Part shown: piece by piece, positions 1 to 7,101 of the stretch | How the letters are laid out: each line of letters begins with the position of its first letter | How positions within the stretch are numbered: position 1 is the stretch's first letter | DNA from: UBA2330 sp049293015 | GTDB lineage: Bacteria; Bacteroidota; Ignavibacteria; Tepidaquicellales; Tepidaquicellaceae | DNA length: 19,319 nucleotides | NCBI GenBank assembly: GCA_049293015.1 | Contig: JBATSB010000213.1 | Coordinates: 1-19,319 of the forward strand | Direction: 5' to 3' | Notes under the pieces: model-generated | Databases searched by the model: none | Told to the model about the DNA's origin: nothing | Seen by the model: only the letters and a program-made list of their open reading frames with translations | Program-made: the position numbers and the translations under genes

Positions 1-621
1 GAACATCAGTCTCCCTCTGAACCGGTCATAATAAGAATTATTTTCACCATCCTTTTTCAAGATAAGTCCCGAACTTTCGATTTCATCATTTGAAAAAATT
101 TCATCTTCTGCAAAGTGATGCAGAAGCCCGTCCCACGTTTTATACGAATATCCGATTCCGAATTTATCTATTGTCTTTTTATCAAGGTCCCTTGATTCCA
201 GATATTTACATACAAGTTCTTTTTCACTGCTGTTCAGCTTTCTGATATTATCTCTGAAATAAACAGCTGCCGCTTTATTTATTTCATAAAGTTTAGAGAT
301 TTCACTGCTTTTGTCAGGACTATTAGTTTCGTATGTAAGAGTAATTCCTGCCCTCTCTGCAAGTTTTTTTACTGCATCAATAAATGTAACGTGTTCGTAA
401 TTTGTAATAAAAGAAAAAACATTCCCTCCTGCTTTACATGAAAAGCAATGATAGACCTGCTTCTGTTGAGATATATGCAGTGAAGGAGTTTTGTCAGCAT
501 GAAACGGACACAATGCAAGAAAGGATTTACCGCGTTTCTTTACCTGTATATATCCTGAGATCACATCTATAATATCATTTGCCTGAGCGATCTCTGAAAT
601 TTTTTCGGGTGGAATTAGCAT
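1..621 (-). CDS. dnaG: DNA primase DnaG, N-terminal part (cut by window edge)
   Basis: Reading the minus strand from ATG at 621-619 gives 207 codons open to base 1, so the gene continues outside the window. DnaG makes the RNA primers for chromosome replication. The N-terminal CHC2 zinc-binding domain is clear: C38-P-F-H41, then C59-F-S-C62, followed by KAGGNVFSF (residues 63-71). The linker and helical part follow, with SRDLDKKTIDKFGIGYS around residues 144-160. The last visible residues, YDRFRGRLMF, are the conserved lead-in to the catalytic TOPRIM domain, which is not visible. The start MLIPPEKISEI fits the family N-terminus. The gene diverges from the toxin-antitoxin-like pair with 126 bp between the two starts. 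Identification is by recognised motifs and is firm. Confidence 0.96.
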   Translation of the reverse strand, partial: MLIPPEKISEIAQANDIIDVISGYIQVKKRGKSFLALCPFHADKTPSLHISQQKQVYHCFSCKAGGNVFSFITNYEHVTFIDAVKKLAERAGITLTYETNSPDKSSEISKLYEINKAAAVYFRDNIRKLNSSEKELVCKYLESRDLDKKTIDKFGIGYSYKTWDGLLHHFAEDEIFSNDEIESSGLILKKDGENNSYYDRFRGRLMF

Positions 622-747
622 ACTGCAAATTAAATAATATGATTATAAAAATCATATGTATTTTTTTAATATTTTAGACGAATATAAAAATACAGCGTCT
701 TATAAAATTCGTATAGTTTAAAGATCATAAATTCTTTATTTTTACAA
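622..747. promoter_or_regulatory. Divergent intergenic region with inverted repeats
   Basis: This 126-bp gap separates the starts of dnaG (minus) and the DUF433 gene (plus), so it must hold promoters for both. It contains nested inverted repeats: ACGAAT at 678-683 with ATTCGT at 707-712, and AGACG at 676-680 with CGTCT at 696-700. Such symmetry is what an operator for an autoregulating antitoxin would look like, but that is inference. I see no convincing sigma-factor consensus and no Shine-Dalgarno motif before the ATG at 748. Confidence 0.3.
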
Positions 748-975
748 ATGAAAATAAACTGGAAACAATATATTGAAACCAATCCCAAAGTAATGTTCGG
801 AAAACCTGTCATAATCGGTACAAGAATACCTGTGGATTTAATATTAGAAAAATTATCTTCAGGAGAGAATATTGAACAGCTTTTGACATCTTATCCATCA
901 TTGACTAAAGAATCAATATATGCATGTCTTGCTTTTGCCTCTGAATCTGTTAAAAATGAGATTGTATCTGCCTGA
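748..975 (+). CDS. DUF433 family protein, putative antitoxin
   Basis: This 75-residue protein has the DUF433 signature: GKPVIIGTRIPVDLILEKL at residues 18-36, then a helical segment with SYPSLTKESIYACLAFA (residues 49-65). DUF433 proteins are small winged/helix-turn-helix-like proteins often found next to PIN-like toxins, where they are thought to bind DNA and neutralise the partner. Here the TGA stop and the ATG of the next gene share one base (TGATG, 973-977), which points to translational coupling, typical of antitoxin-toxin pairs. Length is normal for the family. No Shine-Dalgarno motif precedes the start. Family assignment is firm; the antitoxin role rests on context. Confidence 0.88.
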   Translation: MKINWKQYIETNPKVMFGKPVIIGTRIPVDLILEKLSSGENIEQLLTSYPSLTKESIYACLAFASESVKNEIVSA

Positions 976-1322
976 TGCAAATTGTAGCAGATGAGAGTGT
1001 TGATTATGGTATTATACTTGAATTGAGAAAAAATGGGTATGAAATATTAGCCATAGAAGATTCAAATAAAGGGAGTAATGATGAAACTGTTTTGGAAATT
1101 TCTTTAAAACAAAATTCTGTTTTATTAACAGAGGATAAAGATTTTGATGAGCTAGTCTATAGATTAAATAAAGCTCATATTGGAATTATACTTTTGCGAT
1201 TATCCGGACTAGATTCAGAATCAAAAAATAAAATAGTCTTAAAATCTTTAAATGATAATTTCTTAAAAATGAAAAATTCTTTTAGTGTAATCTCTGCTAA
1301 TCAAACAAGGATCCGAAAATAA
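975..1322 (+). CDS. DUF5615 PIN-like protein, putative toxin
   Basis: This 115-residue protein matches the DUF5615 (Mut7-C-like PIN) family. The N-terminus has the acidic motif ADESV (D6, E7), followed by an ELRKNGYEI segment, then the second acidic site SNDETVL (D36, E37) and LLTEDKDFDEL (E53, D54, D56, D58). These clustered acidic residues correspond to the metal-binding site of PIN-type nucleases, so RNA cleavage is the likely activity, not demonstrated. It follows the DUF433 gene with a one-base overlap and is followed at once by a hairpin terminator, so the two genes form a self-contained unit. The key acidic residues are all present, so nothing suggests inactivation. Confidence 0.87.
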   Translation: MQIVADESVDYGIILELRKNGYEILAIEDSNKGSNDETVLEISLKQNSVLLTEDKDFDELVYRLNKAHIGIILLRLSGLDSESKNKIVLKSLNDNFLKMKNSFSVISANQTRIRK

Positions 1323-1350
1323 CATATTTCTTTAAGTATGTTTTGTTTTT
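1321..1350 (+). terminator. Rho-independent terminator after the DUF433/DUF5615 pair
   Basis: AACATATTT (1321-1329) pairs with AAGTATGTT (1334-1342), a nine-base stem with one G-U pair and a four-base loop. It is followed by TTGTTTTT and further T-rich sequence. The stem begins inside the TAA stop codon of the upstream gene. Confidence 0.7.
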
Positions 1351-1383
1351 AATTTTTTTAATTTTTTTAATTTTTTTAATTTT
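1351..1383. repeat. Short tandem repeat, unit AATTTTTTT
   Basis: Three exact nine-base units and a partial fourth follow the terminator. The rest of the gap to 1588 is AT-rich and shows no gene or clear motif. Confidence 0.75.
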
Positions 1384-1588
1384 ACAAAATATTAATATAC
1401 CTATACTGATTTTCTATTGATTCTGTATTTTATTTATTAATCTATTTTATAAAAATTATATAGCCTTAAATTACCTTTCAATATTAAAAGATCACAGCAC
1501 TTAATGATCTTTTACCGAGATAAAAATTTTTTAATATTAAGAAGCTGATTAGAAAAATATTACTTTTTTCAGACTAAAACATAATTTT

Positions 1589-2242
1589 ATGAAGGTAAAT
1601 AGGAAGCAAAAGTATTTCTTCACTCTTGTTATTTTATTACAGTTCAGCTTTCTGTGTTCACAAAAAGATATAATTTCTCAAACAAACACTTTCTCAATTG
1701 GTATAGAAGGAGGAGTAGGATCAAGATCTTTAAGCGGCAGTAAGATTGTTTACGATCATACAGAATCCGATTTCACATACATAGCCGGAATATCCGGTCA
1801 ATATTCTTTGACTTATAATTATTCCATTAAGTCCGGCATTTATTTCCAAAAGAAAGGAGCTAAGAAAGTAAATACTATCACAGTCGGGTTTCCGATTAAG
1901 GAATTCCGTTTAGAGTATTTTACAATACCTGTTATGTTTAAATTTGCTTACGGATCTAATGTAAAATTTTTCATTAATACCGGACCATATATAGGAATTC
2001 TATTATCAGCAAATGAAATATCATATGAACCTGAAACCTATGATATAAAGAATATATTTAAATCAATTGATCTTGGAATCTCCGGAGGGATTGGTTTGGA
2101 CATTCAAATTGGTAATACCAAAGGTATCTCATTGGAATTAAGAGATGATCTGGGACTTTTAAATACATCTGATGAAAGTTATTTTCTTGGAGGTAATGTG
2201 AAGAACAATACAGTTAATTTTATATTAGGTTTCGCTTATTAG
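1589..2242 (+). CDS. Outer-membrane beta-barrel protein (PorT-like), first paralogue
   Basis: This 217-residue secreted protein starts with a signal peptide: MKVNRKQK, then a hydrophobic stretch to about residue 23. The body is built of alternating beta strands ending in aromatic residues (FSIGIEGGVGSRSL, YIAGISGQYSL, SIKSGIYFQKKGA, FFINTGPYIGIL, GISLELRDDLGL) and finishes NNTVNFILGFAY with a terminal aromatic residue, the usual barrel-insertion signal. This fits the small eight-stranded outer-membrane barrels (PorT/OMP_b-brl_2 type) common in Bacteroidota. The gene at 2913 is a clear paralogue, sharing GSG/GISGQYS, YFQ+KGA and GISLE(I/L)RDDLGL. No specific ligand or partner can be read from the sequence. 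Confidence 0.82.
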   Translation: MKVNRKQKYFFTLVILLQFSFLCSQKDIISQTNTFSIGIEGGVGSRSLSGSKIVYDHTESDFTYIAGISGQYSLTYNYSIKSGIYFQKKGAKKVNTITVGFPIKEFRLEYFTIPVMFKFAYGSNVKFFINTGPYIGILLSANEISYEPETYDIKNIFKSIDLGISGGIGLDIQIGNTKGISLELRDDLGLLNTSDESYFLGGNVKNNTVNFILGFAY

Positions 2243-2441
2243 TTAATTAGAATCATTAGACTTTTATATCCTTCAATTTATATAAAGAATTTAAACTAAA
2301 AATAAAATTTTTATCATTAATGTCCAAAACGTTTTATAATTGCAAAAAATAGTTTAATATAAATTTAAAAATGTTGTTTATTATTTAATATTAAAAAATA
2401 TCCCCTCCAGTTTAATTTTGATTTTTAACTTAATAGAATAA

Positions 2442-2596
2442 CCCGCTTGTGATAAATTGACGATAAGAAATTCTGAGTAATGGCGATAAGCAAAAATATA
2501 CTGTTTGACGAACCTGACAGTGCTTTTCTGTCAGGTAAGGAGTTTATATTTTTGCCGCTATTACGAAAGAATTTCCGGCAATTTATCACCAGCGGG
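2442..2596. repeat. Long imperfect hairpin inside copy 1
   Basis: Arms pair over about 70 bases in blocks: CCCGCT (2442-2447) with AGCGGG (2591-2596); GTGATAAATTG (2449-2459) with CAATTTATCAC (2579-2589); AAATTCT (2468-2474) with AGAATTT (2568-2574); TAATGGCG (2478-2485) with CGCTATTA (2556-2563, one G-U); CAAAAATATA (2491-2500) with TATATTTTTG (2545-2554). The apex is a perfect stem, CCTGACAG (2513-2520) with CTGTCAGG (2528-2535). Confidence 0.88.
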
Positions 2597-2608
2597 CGAC
2601 TTTTTTTG

Positions 2609-2663
2609 TTACTTTTGAGCCTGCCCTCGAGTATTCCTATCGGGGGTCGCTAAAAAAAAGTAA
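2609..2663. repeat. Second hairpin of the element
   Basis: TTACTTTT (2609-2616) pairs with AAAAGTAA (2656-2663), and inside it CCTCGA (2625-2630) pairs with TCGGGG (2640-2645, one G-U). Both pairings are also present in copy 2 at the right end of the window. Confidence 0.7.
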
Positions 2664-2912
2664 GTAGAAAATGATGAATCTTGAATTTTGCAATTAAACG
2701 TTTTGGACGGATGTGATTTTTTATTTAAAACTTTATTTTAAAAAAAGAAATTCTTAAATTGCTAACGGTTTTCTCCGATCGAAATAGATATGTTGATTTA
2801 AAAACATATCTACCCTATTAATATTTATCATTATATATCAAATCATTTTCTAATTGATTTGAATAATGCTGGATGTTTTACCTAACACTATTTATTAATT
2901 TAATTTAAAACA

Positions 2913-3584
2913 ATGAAATCTAAAAGAAAGCAAGTCTTTGCTGTTTTTTGTTCCATGTTTTTTATTTTTGCAACAGGTGTATTTGCTCAGTCAAACAAAT
3001 TGTCTGGAGCAGTAGAAGGGGGGCTCGGATTTCGATCACTGAGTGGTAATGAAATAACCAACTCCAAAACAAAATCTGACCTTGGTTATATTTTTGGGGT
3101 GTCCGGTCAGTATTCTTTTTCTGAAAATTATTCTGTGAAAGCCGGATTATATTTTCAGCGAAAAGGTGCACAAGCAGATTTAAACAATACTGACAGCCTT
3201 GGAAATCCAACAAGCCTTTCAGCGGTTAAGGTTAATTTTAATTACCTGACTTTACCCGTATTGTTTAAAAGTACTTTTGGATCAAGTATTAAATTTTTCG
3301 TAAATGTTGGTCCTTATGTAGGATTTCTCCTTTCTGCAAAAGACGAAATACCGGCATTTGAAAATGAGCCGGCAAATACTATTGATACCAAAGACATAAC
3401 CGAATCAATTGACTTCGGGTTAACCGGAGGAATTGGAATTATAATTCCAGCAAGTAAAAAGTTGGGGATCAGTCTTGAAATAAGAGACGATCTTGGTCTT
3501 GTAAATATATCCAAAGCACCGGTTAATAATGATGGGACTTTAAAGAATAATACTTTAAACTTCATCGCAGGAATAGTATTCTAA
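2913..3584 (+). CDS. Outer-membrane beta-barrel protein (PorT-like), second paralogue
   Basis: This 223-residue protein has a typical signal peptide, MKSKRKQVFAVFCSMFFIF, with a likely cleavage after the VFA motif near residue 25. The mature part has beta strands like its neighbour: AVEGGLGFRSLSG, YIFGVSGQYSF, SVKAGLYFQRKGA, FFVNVGPYVGFLLSAK, GISLEIRDDLGL. It ends NNTLNFIAGIVF with a terminal Phe, the usual signal for the outer-membrane assembly machinery. It differs from the first paralogue mainly by a longer loop after YFQRKGA and by loop changes near residues 145-155 and 205-212. Tandem duplication is the simplest explanation. A strong terminator follows. The function within the barrel superfamily is unknown. 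Confidence 0.83.
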   Translation: MKSKRKQVFAVFCSMFFIFATGVFAQSNKLSGAVEGGLGFRSLSGNEITNSKTKSDLGYIFGVSGQYSFSENYSVKAGLYFQRKGAQADLNNTDSLGNPTSLSAVKVNFNYLTLPVLFKSTFGSSIKFFVNVGPYVGFLLSAKDEIPAFENEPANTIDTKDITESIDFGLTGGIGIIIPASKKLGISLEIRDDLGLVNISKAPVNNDGTLKNNTLNFIAGIVF

Positions 3585-3612
3585 TCAGCAACAAATAATT
3601 TATTTTTAGTTT

Positions 3613-3654
3613 AAAAATCTGTTTTCTTATTTATAAGGAAAACAGATTTTTTTT
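3613..3654 (+). terminator. Strong rho-independent terminator
   Basis: AAAAATCTGTTTTC (3613-3626) pairs perfectly with GAAAACAGATTTTT (3638-3651), a 14-base stem with an 11-base loop, running into a continuous T tract to 3654. It ends the barrel transcript and isolates it from the oxidase gene starting at 3716. The A tract on the left arm would also let it act in the other direction. Confidence 0.88.
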
Positions 3655-3715
3655 CATAAAGAATTTATTGTAACTTTTTTAATTCTGATAATGCTTATTT
3701 TGCGATATTAAAAAT

Positions 3716-4918
3716 ATGAAAAATTTTGATGTTTTAATAACAGGTGCGGGGATATTGGGTCTTTGTTCAGCTTATATGTTTATAAAAAATTCGCCTGACA
3801 CAAAAATATGCATACTCGAAAAGGAAAATTATTTTGCAAAGCATCAGTCTGGTCATAACAGTGGAGTTATTCATTCAGGAATATACTATAAACCCGACAG
3901 CTTAAAAGCAAAAAATTGTATTAGAGGATATGAACAACTACTTCATTTTTGCAAAGAATTTAATGTTCCTTTTGAGATATGCGGAAAACTTATTATAGCA
4001 ACTTCTGAAAAAGAAATTTCTGTAATGAATGAACTTAAGCAAAGGGGAATAGAAAATGGACTTAAAAATTTAAAAGAAATTTCTGAAAATCAAATAAAAG
4101 AAATTGAACCTTATGCAGCCGGTATAAAAGCTTTGCATGTTCCACAGACCGGTATAGTTGATTATAGAATTGTCTGTGAAAAAATTTATAATCATTTAAA
4201 AAATAAGAATGTAAGTATTGTATTTGATGAAGAGGTAAAAAAAATTAAAAGGATTAACGATGGAGTTGAAATTTATTCTGATAAAGAAAGTTACTCAGCC
4301 AAATGTCTTGTAAACTGTGCAGGTTTGTATTCAGATAAATTAGCCAAAATGAGCGGAATGAAAATAAATTTCAGTATAATTCCTTTCAGGGGTGAATATT
4401 ACAGGTTAAGAGAAGAGAGTAAAAAGTTTGTAAAAAATCTTATCTATCCTGTGCCCGATCCTGAGTTCCCTTTTCTCGGAGTACATTTTACAAGGAGAGC
4501 AGATGGTGTTATCGAGGCAGGTCCAAATGCAGTCCTTGCATTCGGCAGAGAAAGTTACAAAAAAAGTGATTTTAATTTTAAGGAATCTATTGATACATTA
4601 AAGTATAAAGGATTCAGAGAAATTGCTGCAAGATACTGGAAAACAGGTTTTTACGAATATTACCGTTCATTTTCAAAAAGGGAATTTGTCAGATCATTAC
4701 AAAAGCTGATACCGGATATTAAAGGAGATGATCTTATAGCAGGCGGAAGTGGTATAAGAGCGCAGGCATGTACTGATGACGGGAAATTAATTGATGATTT
4801 TCTGATCCTTGAAGATGAGAATATTATCAATGTTTGTAATGCACCATCTCCTGCTGCTACATCATCTTTTTCAATCGGAGAAACAATTGCAGATAAAATT
4901 ATTGCTAAATTAAATTAA
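3716..4918 (+). CDS. lhgO: L-2-hydroxyglutarate oxidase (FAD-dependent)
   Basis: This 400-residue protein is a DAO-fold flavoenzyme that oxidises L-2-hydroxyglutarate, a metabolic by-product, back to 2-oxoglutarate. The N-terminal dinucleotide-binding motif is G10-A-G-I-L-G15 after strand FDVLIT, with E35 ending the second strand for the FAD ribose. The family hallmark QSGHNSGVIHSGIYY follows at residues 44-58. The central part has YRIVCEKI and NCAGLYSDKLAKMSG. The C-terminus carries GGSGIRAQ and NAPSPAATSSFSIGE, both typical of LhgO. Length is as expected for the family. The ATG has no Shine-Dalgarno motif. It is followed after six bases by a cupin gene, so the two are probably cotranscribed. 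Identification is firm; the electron acceptor cannot be read. Confidence 0.93.
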   Translation: MKNFDVLITGAGILGLCSAYMFIKNSPDTKICILEKENYFAKHQSGHNSGVIHSGIYYKPDSLKAKNCIRGYEQLLHFCKEFNVPFEICGKLIIATSEKEISVMNELKQRGIENGLKNLKEISENQIKEIEPYAAGIKALHVPQTGIVDYRIVCEKIYNHLKNKNVSIVFDEEVKKIKRINDGVEIYSDKESYSAKCLVNCAGLYSDKLAKMSGMKINFSIIPFRGEYYRLREESKKFVKNLIYPVPDPEFPFLGVHFTRRADGVIEAGPNAVLAFGRESYKKSDFNFKESIDTLKYKGFREIAARYWKTGFYEYYRSFSKREFVRSLQKLIPDIKGDDLIAGGSGIRAQACTDDGKLIDDFLILEDENIINVCNAPSPAATSSFSIGETIADKIIAKLN

Positions 4919-4924
4919 TATATT

Positions 4925-5422
4925 ATGCTTTTAAAAAATGAAATTTATACACAGGTAAAAGACAAAATTGAATCTAATCATCTGAAAATCTCAGGTGAAG
5001 ATTTTGAAAGACCCTGGGGAGGATTTTTTAAAATTGCTGATAAAAGTCTTAATGATTTTCTGAATATTTATTTTGACGGGAGGGAACTTCCAGAGGAAAC
5101 GAAAGACCTGGCACTAAGTCCAAAATTTCTTGTCGTAGAGCCGGGTAAAAAATTATCATGGCAGTGTCATGAAAGAAGGTCGGAACTCTGGAGAGTGGTC
5201 AGCGGACCGGTTGGGATTTACAAAAGTTTAACAGATAAGCAGCCTGTGGATATGGAAATTCACAATGACTCAGATGTTATAGAAATGGAACTTGGCACAA
5301 GACACAGATTGGTCGGATTAGAAAACTGGGGAATAATAGCCGAGATCTGGATTCACAGATTTAAAGAAAATCCTTCAGATGAAGATGATATCAAAAGAAT
5401 TTCGGATGATTTTGGAAGATAG
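4925..5422 (+). CDS. Cupin protein, mannose-6-phosphate isomerase (type II) like
   Basis: This 165-residue protein has one cupin domain. The family opener ERPWGGFFKI is at residues 28-37. The first cupin motif is PGKKLSWQCHERRSELWRVVSG (residues 73-94, first and last given) and the second is LGTRHRLVGLENWG (123-136). The likely metal ligands Q80, H82, E87 and H127 match the Gln-His-Glu-His set of phosphomannose isomerases; the histidine usually found next to H82 is Glu here. It is much shorter than bifunctional type II enzymes and has no nucleotidyltransferase domain. Activity on mannose 6-phosphate is therefore plausible but not certain; another sugar-phosphate isomerase is possible. It lies six bases behind lhgO. 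Confidence 0.75.
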   Translation: MLLKNEIYTQVKDKIESNHLKISGEDFERPWGGFFKIADKSLNDFLNIYFDGRELPEETKDLALSPKFLVVEPGKKLSWQCHERRSELWRVVSGPVGIYKSLTDKQPVDMEIHNDSDVIEMELGTRHRLVGLENWGIIAEIWIHRFKENPSDEDDIKRISDDFGR

Positions 5423-5463
5423 AATATATACTATTTTTAATTTTATTTAGAATTAAATTTATT

Positions 5464-6174
5464 ATGTGCACATTATTTTTTATTACTTTTCAATTTTTAT
5501 TTTTTTTGACCGGCTGTAATTCCAATAACAATACGCAGGGAAATAATGGAAGTGAAAAATCTGACTCACTTCATTCAGAAAGTTTTTCAAAAGAAATTCA
5601 ACTAACAGAGGCTCAGCAAAATATTGTCAACGGTGCCCGAAAAAATTTAAGTGAGGAAACAGAATATGATCTGACAATGGGTTATTATGTACTCACTTAT
5701 CGGGATGGTGAAGACACTGGGAATAAAACATTTCCTGATGGAGATCTGGACCCTGAGATCGGAGTATGTACAGATGTGATAGTGCGGGCACTAAGATACG
5801 GTGGAATTACAGATCTGCAGAAAGAATTAAATGAAGATATAATTTCAAACAGATCCGATTATCCATTTTCAAGATGGGGAAATAAAAAAGCTGACTCAAA
5901 TATTGATCACAGACGAGTGATGAATCTTGAGGTATGGTTTTCAAAATACTGGAAGACTGTTGATGAAGATACTGATGAAAGTTTTTTACCCGGTGATTTA
6001 GTTGTATGGGATATGAATCAGGACGGAGCAAGTGATCATATCGGAATAGTATCCGACACTTTTACAGGTGAGAGATTTAAAGTTATTCACAATCATCCTG
6101 ATCCGGGTCATATAGCTGATGAGGATAAAATTTTTCTGTGGGAAATATCGGGACACTATAGAATTAGAAATTAA
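5464..6174 (+). CDS. DUF1287 family lipoprotein
   Basis: This 236-residue protein belongs to the DUF1287 (YijF-like) family. Family features are a conserved GVCTDVIVRALR segment (about residues 99-110), then IDHRRVMNLEVWF and PGDLVVWDM...DHIGIVSD, with a late VIHNHPDPG. The C-D/H-H arrangement (Cys in GVCTD, His in DHIGI and IHNH) is reminiscent of NlpC/P60-type cysteine peptidases, so cell-wall or peptide hydrolysis is possible; that is inference. The N-terminus is a short hydrophobic stretch ending TGC, a lipobox, followed by an Asn/Ser-rich linker. Unusually there is no Lys or Arg before the hydrophobic part. In-frame codons just upstream encode R-I-K-F-I but contain no ATG, GTG or TTG. 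Confidence 0.82.
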   Translation: MCTLFFITFQFLFFLTGCNSNNNTQGNNGSEKSDSLHSESFSKEIQLTEAQQNIVNGARKNLSEETEYDLTMGYYVLTYRDGEDTGNKTFPDGDLDPEIGVCTDVIVRALRYGGITDLQKELNEDIISNRSDYPFSRWGNKKADSNIDHRRVMNLEVWFSKYWKTVDEDTDESFLPGDLVVWDMNQDGASDHIGIVSDTFTGERFKVIHNHPDPGHIADEDKIFLWEISGHYRIRN

Positions 6175-6256
6175 AAATTACGAGTTACGAATTAAAAATT
6201 ACGAGTTACGAATTACGAGTTACGAATTACGAATTACGAGTTACGAATTACGAATT
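6172..6256. repeat. Heptamer tandem repeat, TTACGAA/TTACGAG type
   Basis: Alternating seven-base units give four copies of the 14-mer AATTACGAGTTACG and extra single units. The tract begins at the TAA stop of the DUF1287 gene and ends about 50 bp before the nitroreductase start. It shows no fold able to act as a normal terminator. Confidence 0.9.
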
Positions 6257-6308
6257 TGAAGTTATTATATAAAAAAGTTATTCAAAAAAAATAAAATGAT
6301 CTCAGTCT

Positions 6309-7085
6309 ATGGATCTGTTTGACGCGATAAAGAATCGGCGGACTACGAATACAGCTTTTTCAGACAAGAAAGTTTCGGAAGAGCATCTGGAACTGTTGAT
6401 TAGAATGGCATCACATTCACCAAGTCATTTTAATTCACAGCCATGGAGATTTATTATTATAGATGATAAAAAAACAATAAAAAAAATTGCAAAGATAGCG
6501 GGAGAATCAATGACAGCTCTGATGGACGACGGAAGATTCTGGAAACAGTACAGAAAGTATTTCAGATTCAGTGAAGTGGAAATGGAGCAGTCCAAAGACG
6601 GGATACATATAGATCATTTGCCGGTATTTTTAAAACCATTTGCGAAGTCAATTTTTTCAGAAGCAGGCGGGAAAGTAATTTCCAAGTTCAAAGTATCGAG
6701 AATTTTAGGTAATGATGAAGAAAAACTTGTTTCGACTTCACCAGTTTTATTTGCTATCACATTAACTAAAGATGAATATAAAAAAGAAGAGCTCTCAGGG
6801 TTTTATTCTGTCATTTCATTGGGTGCAGTGATACAGACATTGTGGCTGGTCACTACAGCAATCGGGATGGGGATGCAGTTTATTTCCACCCCGGGTGAGA
6901 TTCCTGAACAATGGAGAGCTTTGTCTGAGTTAATAGAAATAGATGAGAATTATGAATTGATGGCAGTCTTCAGAATGGGCTATGTAGATAAAAATATTAA
7001 AAGACCTGCGATCGACTGGAAATCTTCACAAAGAAAAAGTCCCGGAGAACTTGCTTTCAGAAATAAATTTGGGAATAAATTATAA
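6309..7085 (+). CDS. Nitroreductase family oxidoreductase (FMN-binding)
   Basis: This 258-residue protein has the nitroreductase fold. Near the N-terminus, AIKNRRTTNTAFSDKKV (residues 6-22) carries the basic residues that bind FMN phosphate, and SPSHFNSQPWRFIII (37-51) is the usual second FMN-contact segment. The C-terminal half has the dimer and cofactor motif SLGAVIQTLWLVTTAIGMGMQF. Members reduce nitro groups, quinones or flavins with NAD(P)H; the real substrate cannot be inferred. There is an insertion of about 55 residues in the middle (roughly 80-135), so the protein is longer than the simplest members. The start lies 135 bp after the preceding stop, across the heptamer repeat, so a separate promoter is possible. 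The TTG-started membrane protein gene follows after 16 bp. Confidence 0.88.
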   Translation: MDLFDAIKNRRTTNTAFSDKKVSEEHLELLIRMASHSPSHFNSQPWRFIIIDDKKTIKKIAKIAGESMTALMDDGRFWKQYRKYFRFSEVEMEQSKDGIHIDHLPVFLKPFAKSIFSEAGGKVISKFKVSRILGNDEEKLVSTSPVLFAITLTKDEYKKEELSGFYSVISLGAVIQTLWLVTTAIGMGMQFISTPGEIPEQWRALSELIEIDENYELMAVFRMGYVDKNIKRPAIDWKSSQRKSPGELAFRNKFGNKL

Positions 7086-7101
7086 TTAGTAAAAGTAAAA
7101 A

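Larger units (their letters stand above)
2322..2708 (+). repeat. Structured dispersed element, copy 1, with terminal inverted repeats
   Basis: The ends are inverted repeats: GTCCAAAACGTTT...AATTGCAAAA at 2322-2347 and its complement at 2686-2708, differing by a three-base indel. Inside lies a long imperfect hairpin (2442-2596) and a second smaller hairpin (2609-2663). The half from about 2550 to 2708 reappears, inverted, at 19126-19290, with only scattered differences. No reading frame encodes a transposase, so this would be a non-autonomous mobile element or a family of structured RNA/DNA elements. I do not recognise it as a named family. Confidence 0.8.
2243..2912. other. Intergenic region holding a structured repeat element
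   Basis: No coding region is supported in this 670-bp gap between the two barrel paralogues. Its central part (2322-2708) is the repeat element described separately. The flanks are AT-rich without recognisable motifs. Confidence 0.7.

Noticed and set aside
2322..2708. Insertion sequence with its own transposase
   Set aside because: Terminal inverted repeats are present, but no frame inside encodes a protein of useful length and I could not see a clear target-site duplication.
2962..3565. Minus-strand open frames opposite the second barrel gene
   Set aside because: The plus-strand gene has a signal peptide, barrel strands and a paralogue; the opposite frames show nothing recognisable.
6172..6256. 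Possible CRISPR array in the heptamer tract
   Set aside because: Units are seven or 14 bases long and lie end to end, with no unique spacers and no cas genes.
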